Below, piece after piece: positions 57,190-64,000 of a stretch of DNA of 64,000 nt. How positions within the stretch are numbered: the first letter of the stretch is position 1; the number at the start of each line of letters is the position of its first letter. The DNA is from Channallabes apus. Taxonomy: Eukaryota; Chordata; Actinopteri; Siluriformes; Clariidae. Position numbers and translations under genes: made by a program. The stretch spans positions 15,953,651-16,017,650 of the forward strand of contig CM060113.1 of the NCBI GenBank assembly GCA_030522415.1, written 5' to 3'. Below the pieces are notes generated by a model, which saw only the letters and a program-made list of their open reading frames with translations, did no database searches and was not told where the DNA came from.

Positions 57190-57340
57190 GTATTATAATG
57201 TGGGATGTGGTGGGCTGCTGTGGGCCAGGAAGTCCAGGGCCACTTTTTGGTCCCAGTCCGCCGCTGCCACCAAGCATGGGGAAAAAATACAAAATCCATG
57301 TACACAGATGACACTGCTAACCACTATGCCGCCGTAACGC
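57190..57340 (-). mobile_element. Old SINE relic
   Basis: On the minus strand GGCGGCATAGTGGTTAGCA (A-box-like) and CCCCATGCTTGGTGG recall the Mermaid/DANA head and body; heavily diverged. Confidence 0.45.
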
Positions 57341-58094
57341 CGAAGACTAAACGTAAATTATTAAATAAAAATCATGACATATTTCGCTTGATGAGTAGGA
57401 GTATACAATTTAAAAAAAGGATTAAAATTATTCATGTAATATTTTGTTGATTTCCCATAATATATATCATGAATTGAATTAAAGGGCCTGCACTGACATG
57501 TTTTAAAAACAACACGTCCATGGCTGAGCCTTGAACATATAGAATGAAATAGTCAGCCATGAGAACAATATACATTTGAGGCCATTAGAAGTTGAAGTAG
57601 TCGCAGATAGAAAAGTTAATTTTAAACACTGAGAAACATGATGCATCAATAATAAACTATTAACGTTTAAAATGCTAACTGAAAAAGACCTATTCATTTT
57701 TCAGAATAATGAAGAAACTGTCACCACAAACTGGAAACTAAACTTGTGTTTCTAGTTGTTATTTTAATAAAATACATTATAACCATTTTTAAAGTATCAG
57801 TTATAGTTTTAATAATAATTTGTTTTGAAATTGTGATTTGTATCCATTTCCAAGTTCTATTCTGGGATCATGTTCATAAGTTGGATTTGTTCTTAAGTCT
57901 GACACAGCGTTGTCTGCACCTTTAAATTATGAGGAGAATCCCAGACGACATTTTGACCTGTTTTCCACTGCATTGGACTGTGGACTGTTTTTTATTGAGG
58001 ATTTACAAAATAAGGGTTATTCACTATTTCCCCACCCACAAAGCTAAGTCGTAATGAAAGCATGATATTGATGTTGGTCTTTCAGCTGCTCATG
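57341..58094. other. Non-coding DNA
   Basis: No recognised feature. Confidence 0.4.
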
Positions 58095-58352
58095 ACAAGG
58101 GTTCGCACAGGATTTATGCCGTATACTCTTCCTAATGTAACCCTCCCATTTTATCTGGGCTTGGGACCGCCACTGCATTCAGTGGCTGGGAATTGAACCT
58201 GGGACTTTCACATGGCAGGCGAGACACTTACAGTGCATCTGGAAAGTATTCACAGCGCATCCATAATCCATTTTAGAATAAGACTGAAATAAAATGTGGA
58301 AAAAGTTAATACTTTTTTGGATGTACTGTATCACTGAGCTACCAGTACCAGT
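58095..58352 (-). mobile_element. tRNA-headed SINE, second family, interrupted
   Basis: Minus-strand copy of the family at 49622 (CCTCCCATTTTATCTGGGCT and GGGAATTGAACCTGGGA on the plus strand). The head is split by a 98-bp MITE. Confidence 0.85.
58231..58328. mobile_element. Tc1-type micro-MITE, 98 bp
   Basis: CAGTGCATCTGGAAAGTATT at the left and an inverse GATGTACTG end at the right, with TA on both sides (58229-58230, 58329-58330). Inserted between the A and B boxes of the SINE, so it must be younger than the SINE. Confidence 0.85.
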
Positions 58353-58531
58353 AATGAAAGCAAAGGCCATGCCTTTTTGGTGTGCCAATTTTAATTCCAC
58401 CTTTTTTTAAAAGACAACTTTACTGATGTTCTGTACTAGATTGAGATGTCATCTGTCACTGTATGTTAAGAGAGTCAAAGAGGTGTTCCAAGGGCAAAAA
58501 ACACACAATAGTTGTTGGTAACATCACTTTT

Positions 58532-58903
58532 TGTAAGGGTTAACCCCTAGAGGGCGCCAAAACGCCCGTTTGCTTTTGGTTGTAGTTTTGTCTTTTGTTA
58601 TAGTTTAAAACTTCAGTTCCCAGGTTACACCTCGGTCAGGTGACGTAGGCGCTCACCTGAACCGAGGAAAGATAATTGTGCTTCAGTCAGGCTATTTAAA
58701 CTAAACATAGTCAGGCGTCTAGCTTTAGTTGCCATCGTAGTTTTGTGTTGGGTTTTTGTTATTAAAATACGGACGATTAATAAGTGCTCAGAAAGAGCTT
58801 ATTTTCCTTTGTGGTTGTATTTCACGTAAAATAAAGACTTTATTGAACCGTCAGCTCGCCTCTGCATTCATGTCACGCACACACACCCAACACAAACGTG
58901 ACA
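58532..58903 (+). repeat. 5' LTR of copy 2
   Basis: The promoter-proximal 31-bp segment at 58678-58708 (containing CTATTTAAAC) is inverted relative to the 3' LTR. A polyadenylation signal AATAAA lies at about 58830. Confidence 0.92.
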
Positions 58904-58926
58904 GAAAGCTAGACCGTTTAAGTGGC

Positions 58927-59869
58927 ATGGCGGAGGACCCCCTCCTAGACAATTTTTTTTGGGGGGGCGCGGTTACCATCTCACCAGAGCCGGCAGACTT
59001 GCGGGAGGTCAGCGTGGAGCACCGAGAGAGAGTGGCGCGGCAAAGCTGGGAAGGCTGTAGGCTCCATCCGGCGCACGCCGTTTAGAGGTGTGGCAGCTAG
59101 GGGAGACAGGATCCCAAGCCCCGAGGAGTTGCGGACCGAGGAGGTCTGGCATGACAAGGGTGAGGGAGAAATGGGAAGGATCTACAGGCAGTGGGCGGAG
59201 CACAATGAGGAGCGCATTTGTGACCTGCGGGAGCAGGTAATGCAGCTCCAACAGCTGCTCGTCCAGGTTCGGGAGAGCCAAGCTGTAGTCCCGGAAGTTC
59301 TTCCTCTCTCGGCTCTGGACGACGTGCTCCCCATCCCGCCACTGCCTGAACTCAGCGTGGAGGACTACGCACCGCTGCTGCAGCGCGATGACGCGTTTCC
59401 TCCACCGCCTCCAGCTGTGCTCGTCGCGGAGGAATACCAGCAGTGGCTGGGCAGCGTGGCGGACGCATTTCCTCCACTGCCCACTCGCGACGAGAACGTC
59501 GCTTCTGCTCTTCAGCTGCCGTGCGACCTGGAGAGCATAATCCTTCCGCCTCCTCCGGGCTTCGAGGACAGCGCGCCAGCACTTCAGCAGCCGCCGAGCC
59601 TCGCATCCACTCCGCCGCAGCCATCGAGCTGCGCTCCAGCTCCGCCGCCGCCGTCGAACTCAGTGCCAGCTCCACCGCTGCCGTCGAGCTCAGTGTCAGC
59701 TCTGCCGCCATCTCCAGCTCTGCAGCCGCCGAGCACGTCTCCAGCTCTGCAGCCGCCGAGCACGTCTCTGGCTCCGCCACCCAGCCTACAGGACGGGAGG
59801 AAGAAGGTGGAACATTGGGGGGGGGGGAGTCCAGGACCTCCGGTGATGCTCCGGAGGAGCATTTTTTGA
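58927..59869 (+). pseudogene. Gag-like ORF of copy 2, one frameshift
   Basis: ATG at 58927 (MAEDPLLDNFFWGGAV) begins right after the 5' LTR and runs to a TAG at 59083. From 59090, one frame over, 259 codons remain open to 59869. The second part has an amphipathic segment (GRIYRQWAEHNEERICDLRE, then QLQQLLVQVRE) likely to form a coiled coil, acidic-aromatic repeats (LSVEDYAPLL, VAEEYQQWL) and a long Pro/Ser-rich tail ending GPPVMLRRSIF. The frameshift follows a G-run and might be a sequencing error; otherwise the gene is almost whole. No zinc knuckle, protease or RT. I infer a structural or packaging role. Confidence 0.7.
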
Positions 59870-59879
59870 GGGGGGATAA

Positions 59880-60251
59880 TGTAAGGGTTAACCCCTAGAG
59901 GGCGCCAAAACGCCCGTTTGCTTTTGGTTGTAGTTTTGTCTTTTGTTATAGTTTAAAACTTCAGTTCCCAGGTTACACCTCCATCAGGTGATGTAGGCGC
60001 TCACCTGAACCGAGGAAAGATAATTATGTTTAGTTTAAATAGCCTGACTGAAGCACAGTCAGGCGTCTAGCTTTAGTTGCCGTCGTAGTTTTGTGTTGGG
60101 TTTTTGTTATTAAAATACGGACGATTAATAAGTGCTCAGAAAGAGCTTATTTTCCTTTGTGGTTGTATTTCACGTAAAATAAAGACTTTATTGAACCATC
60201 AGCTCGCCTCTGCATTCATGCCACGCACACACACCCGACGCAAACGTGACA
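59880..60251 (+). repeat. 3' LTR of copy 2
   Basis: Carries the 60026-60056 segment in the orientation also seen in the related copy 1 LTR (AATAGCCTG at about 49125), so this is probably the ancestral arrangement. Confidence 0.92.
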
Positions 60252-62613
60252 CTGTTGTGCCTTTTGCTGTAAGATACAACTAAGAAAATGTTGGGAAACA
60301 CCTACTTTAACATGAGTTTAAATGTGATTGCCTTATTCTAAACATAGCTACATCCTCAGTTATAATGCAACCAGACACACACACAAATAGATTTTAGTTT
60401 GTTTTTCAATCGAGTTGTACAGGTTTATAGGCCATATTAAAGGTGGAAAAAGTTCTGATTTATGTTGGTCATTTTTTTTAAATCACAAAAGCCTGGCATT
60501 AAAAACAGGGGTAGACTTTTTATAACCAGTGTATATCAGAGTTCTTTAATCTTATCTATAAAAGGCTTATGTGGCTGCTTTTATTAGAGCCATGTCATGA
60601 TTATGTCATGGTATTCTTTGGAGGCAAAGCAATAAACAATTGGAGGCAGCAGCTAACAAAAATGTCATCTTGCTGTGTTGCTTGGTGCCAGAAGCAATCA
60701 AGTTATGCTTCTAACGTTTGGTTCTAGTGGTTTTATCACATACAAACTTTAATTTCTGGGGGAAAAAAACAACCTTTGATAAAACGCAATAAGGTTTGAA
60801 CTGAGGTGATCATATCAGGTAATGTTAAATAATGTATCGTCTGTTGTTGGCTGAATGAATATGTGTCTAAAATGTTCTTATGCCATCTAACAGTAATCAG
60901 AAATTAGAACGAATAACCATATGTGATTCTTCTTGCAGGTTGTAATGATAATTCCTCCTCCAGTAGGTATTTAATCGGTAATCAAGATTAATGCCTTAAT
61001 TCATTATGTAGATAACAGCCAATTAAAGAAGATTTGGTAAAAAGTAAAACTGAATGTGTATAAATCTTTAGATTTAATTTCATTATTTTGCATATTTGTA
61101 CAGTCATCACTGTGTATATTTTGTTCAGCAATTTTTTTTCTGTACTATATCCCATGTTTTATATATTATATTCTGCTATTCTTTTCCATTTCCATTCCCT
61201 AAATTATGTGTGTGTGTATATAATTTATTAATTTTTTCTATTGATAATTTAGTTTAAAGGTCACGAGCGGTCATGTAAGCATTTCACTGCATATCGTACT
61301 GTGTATGACTGTATATGTGACAAATAGAATTTGAATATGAAAATACGAATGAAGGTGTGAGATTGCGTTTATTAAGTAAATTTCAATTACACACTCATAA
61401 GCGCCTATTAAAAGCACCAACAATGTTGAGATTTTTAGAAGAACTAATGATTTTTCCAAGGTTTTTTTATGATATTGATGAAATTATCATATCTTGCAAA
61501 CAGTGAGCCTACAAAGCCTACATGTTATCTTAAGCTTGGCCTGTTAAAACCCCATTTAAATTTGGTCGGTAGTAAATTTGTAAAAAAGTAAAATAAAATT
61601 CCAAAAACCCATCAATGGCTATTACTATTATCCCTCCAAATAATTTATTTCTCAAAAATGTTACAGTTTATATACAATTTAATTATTTATGTAGAGTTTA
61701 GTTCAAAATGTTTCATAGTAGATCATTTCAATGCATCACAGCACATCCACACAGATTTCTATAGAGTGATCACCTTTACCCTTTGATGAAACACCCTGAG
61801 TTATGTTATAACAGCTATAAACAGTGATTATATTTCCAGCATCACCTGTATTCTTGTATTAATAAGACAAAAGAAAAATCTATGCATTTATGATTAGATG
61901 TATTTTCTAGCACTTGAATTCTCTTTATTATTTGTTTTACTGTCAACTACAAAGGAAAATGATCCATTCTAGCTTAGTTATGTTGTGTCTGTTTCGCCTA
62001 ATGCAAACCACGCAGACATACAGTATGATTATACAAATGCAACATAATGAGCATTCTGTTGCTGTAGTTCCATGCAATTAACATAAATCAGGACTTTGCA
62101 AGCTAACGCACTTCATTAAAATGATTAATGATAATAGGATAGAGAGGTGGAAATTGTGAGTAACTATCACACAGAGCCACTAGTGAAACAAGTAAGTAGT
62201 AAAAAGGGCAAAGACCCGCTTCCAAGATTCTAATAATGTCTTAACTCTTTGGTCTCTTTGATCTAAATAAAATACATGTTTCTGACTTTACTCAGCTTGT
62301 GTTGAAATCCTGCATTAGTTCTCACAGTACATATCCACAAAAGTTTTAATGTGTTATATCTCCAACATTAACTACATTCTTTGTCTCATATATACTAGTA
62401 ATTGAAAAAACAAAACATAAATAAAACAATAACTAATGATCTATACAATACAGCTGCAACTCTTTCATGCCTTTTGGGAAGATGCCAGACAGTGTATATT
62501 TGATAATCAATCCAATGATAATAAGATTGTCATTAAACCAAGCATCTTTATGAAAATAACATGAGAGTAATATGAAAAAAATATTGTATCGTATAAAAAC
62601 CAAATAGAAATTA
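60252..62613. other. Unique-looking non-coding DNA
   Basis: AT-rich; no terminal repeats, tRNA boxes or protein fragments recognised. Confidence 0.5.
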
Positions 62614-64000
62614 CAGTGGTGTGAAAAACTATTTGCCCCCTTCCTGATTTCTTATTCTTTTGCATGTTTGTCACACTTAAATGTTTCTGCTCATCAAAAA
62701 CCGTTAACTATTAGTCAAAGATAACACAATTGAACACAAAATGCAGTTTTTAAATGAAGGTTTACGTTATTAAGGGAGAAAAAAACTCGAAATCTACATG
62801 GCCCTGTGTGAAAAAGTGATTGCCCCCCTTGATGATAACTTAACTGTGGTTTATCACACCTGAGTTCAATTTCTGTAGTCACCCCCATGCCTGATTACTG
62901 CCACACCTGTTTCAATCAAGAAATCACTTAAATAGGAGCTACCTGACACAGAGAAGTAGACCAAAAGCACCTCAAAAGCTAGACATCATGCCAAGATCAA
63001 AAGAAATTCAGGAACAAATGAGAACAAAAGTAATTGAGATCTATCAGTCTGGTAAAAGTTATGAAGCCATTTCCAAAGCTTTGGGACTCCAGCGAACCAA
63101 GGTGAGAGGCATTATCCACAAATGGCAAAAACATGGAACAGTGGTGAACCTTCCCAGGAGTGGCCAGCCGACCAAAATTACCCCAAGAGCGTAGAGACAA
63201 CTCATCCGAGAGGCCACAAAAGACCCCAGGACAACAAGAACTGCAGGCCTCACTTGCCTCAATTAAGGTCAGTGTTCACGACTCAGAGACTGATCAAAAA
63301 CGGCCTCCATGGCAGATTTCCAAGGCGCAAACCACTTTTAAGCAAAAAGAACATTAAGGCTCGTCTCAATTTTGCTAAAAAACATCTCAATGATTGCCAA
63401 GACTTTTGGGAACATACCTTGTTTGTTTGAGACGAGACAAATGTTGAACTTTTTGGAAGGTGCGTGTCCCGTTACAACTGGCGTAAAAGTAACACAGCAT
63501 TTCAGAAAAAGAACATCATACCAACAGTAAAATATGGTGGTGGTAGTGTGATGGTCTGGGGTTGTTTTGCTGCTTCAGGACCTGGAAGGCTTGCTGTGAT
63601 AGATGGAACCAAGAATTCTACTGTCTACCAAAAAATCCTGAAGGAGAATGTCCGGCCATCTGTTCGTCAACTCAAGCTGAAGCGATCTTGGGTGCTGCAG
63701 CAGGACAATGACCCAAAACACACCAGCAAATCCACCTCTGAATGGCTGAAGAAAAACAAAATGAAGACTTTGGAGTGGCCTAGTCAAAGTCCTGACCTGA
63801 ATCCTATTGAGATGTTGTGGCATGACCTTAAAAAGGCGGTTCATGCTAGAAAACCCTCAAATAAAGCTGAATTACAACAATTCTGCAAAGATGAGTGGGC
63901 CAAAATTCCTCCAGAGTGCTGTAAAAGACTTGTTGCAAGTTATCGCAAACGCTTGATTGAAGTTATTGCTGCTAAGGGTGGCCCAACCAGTTATTAGGTT
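62614..64000 (+). mobile_element. Tc1-like element, second copy, cut by window end
   Basis: Begins CAGTGGTGTGAAAAACTATT after a TA (62612-62613). Same family as 27747-29365, opposite orientation. The right terminal repeat lies beyond the window. Confidence 0.95.
62988..63997 (+). pseudogene. Tc1 transposase with stop codons and deletion
   Basis: The natural ATG at 62988 (MPRSKEIQEQMRTK) is intact, unlike the other copy. A TAG at 63192-63194 replaces the CAG codon of the linker, a small deletion near 63230-63300 disturbs the second helix-turn-helix, and a TGA at 63428-63430 lies just before the first catalytic Asp, which is retained here (GACGAG). The rest (63464-63997) is open to the natural stop, with LQQD and NPIE at DD34E spacing. 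The C-terminus ends GGPTSY as in family members. Inactive, but a useful reference for the other copy. Confidence 0.92.

Larger units (their letters stand above)
58532..60251 (+). mobile_element. Non-autonomous LTR retrotransposon, copy 2, nearly intact
   Basis: Two 372-bp LTRs, 58532-58903 and 59880-60251, starting TGTAAGGGTTAACCCC and ending AAACGTGACA. Possible 5-bp duplication CTTTT/CTGTT with one mismatch. A polypurine tract GAGGGGGGATAA precedes the 3' LTR. By eye the LTRs differ by about eight substitutions plus one exact inversion. The interior holds only one gag-like gene, so pol must come from elsewhere. Confidence 0.9.

Noticed and set aside
820..58970. A common element behind the T-run/G-run/CGC motifs at 820, 47940 and 58957
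   Set aside because: The last two belong to the gag start of the pol-less LTR family, but the flanks at 820 do not match them.
48704..59862. Minus-strand ORFs opposite the proline-rich gag-like genes (for example 47962-48657 and 59352-59780)
   Set aside because: They are antisense shadows of GC-rich proline codons; only the plus-strand frame is conserved between the two elements and placed between LTR and polypurine tract.
1..64000. CRISPR arrays, bacterial operons or defence islands
   Set aside because: Microsatellites, SINEs, splice signals and fish transposons mark this as vertebrate nuclear DNA; no regularly spaced repeats with unique spacers were seen.

Overview
The window looks like repeat-rich intergenic DNA from a teleost fish, probably an ostariophysan such as a catfish or characin. 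The reasons are the mix of Tc1-like, Tol2-like hAT, DIRS, BEL/Pao and L2-like elements, a Mermaid/DANA-type SINE, tRNA-headed SINEs, and long GT/AC/TA microsatellites. That assignment is an inference from element content. I found no confident conserved host gene. Almost everything that can be named is a mobile element or a relic of one, and the unnamed stretches are AT-rich with no convincing coding signal.

Layout. 1-2800: an LTR end, a deleted Tc1 copy and an unnamed repeat. 2795-6825 (minus): a chimeric retrotransposon, with BEL/Pao gag and reverse transcriptase joined in frame to a Ty3/gypsy integrase. 6826-8679: copy A of a TIR element carrying an inner MITE. 8680-19313: mostly unique non-coding DNA with microsatellites, two Tc1 relics, SINEs and a mariner relic. 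19322-20514: a Tol2-like hAT with perfect 8-bp target duplications. 20530-21240: a LINE endonuclease relic. 21400-37080: a DIRS retrotransposon split inside RNase H by an 11.4-kb inverted-repeat element (24203-35619). That insert carries a Tc1, a BED-finger hAT, a solo LTR, SINEs and a second DIRS fragment. 37353-38734: a Tc1 copy. 39180-45830: an AT-rich repeat containing copy B of the TIR element, which itself holds a SINE, a LINE and a MITE. 45329-47069: two solo LTRs in opposite orientation around a MITE. 47772-49167 and 58532-60251: two non-autonomous LTR elements with a proline-rich gag-like ORF. 49918-50445: a transposase exon relic and palindrome. 51034-53941: a TIR element carrying a predicted two-exon gene for a 113-residue protein. 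53990-54760: a fold-back with a perfect 31-bp hairpin. 62614-64000: a second Tc1 of the family at 27747, running off the window.

The elements form a nested record of insertions rather than a pathway. The most unusual items are the BEL/gypsy chimera, the 11.4-kb inverted-repeat element, the unidentified spliced gene at 52352-53212, and an exact 31-bp inversion that distinguishes the two LTRs of the element at 58532-60251. All homology statements come from recognising family motifs by eye; no database search was run.
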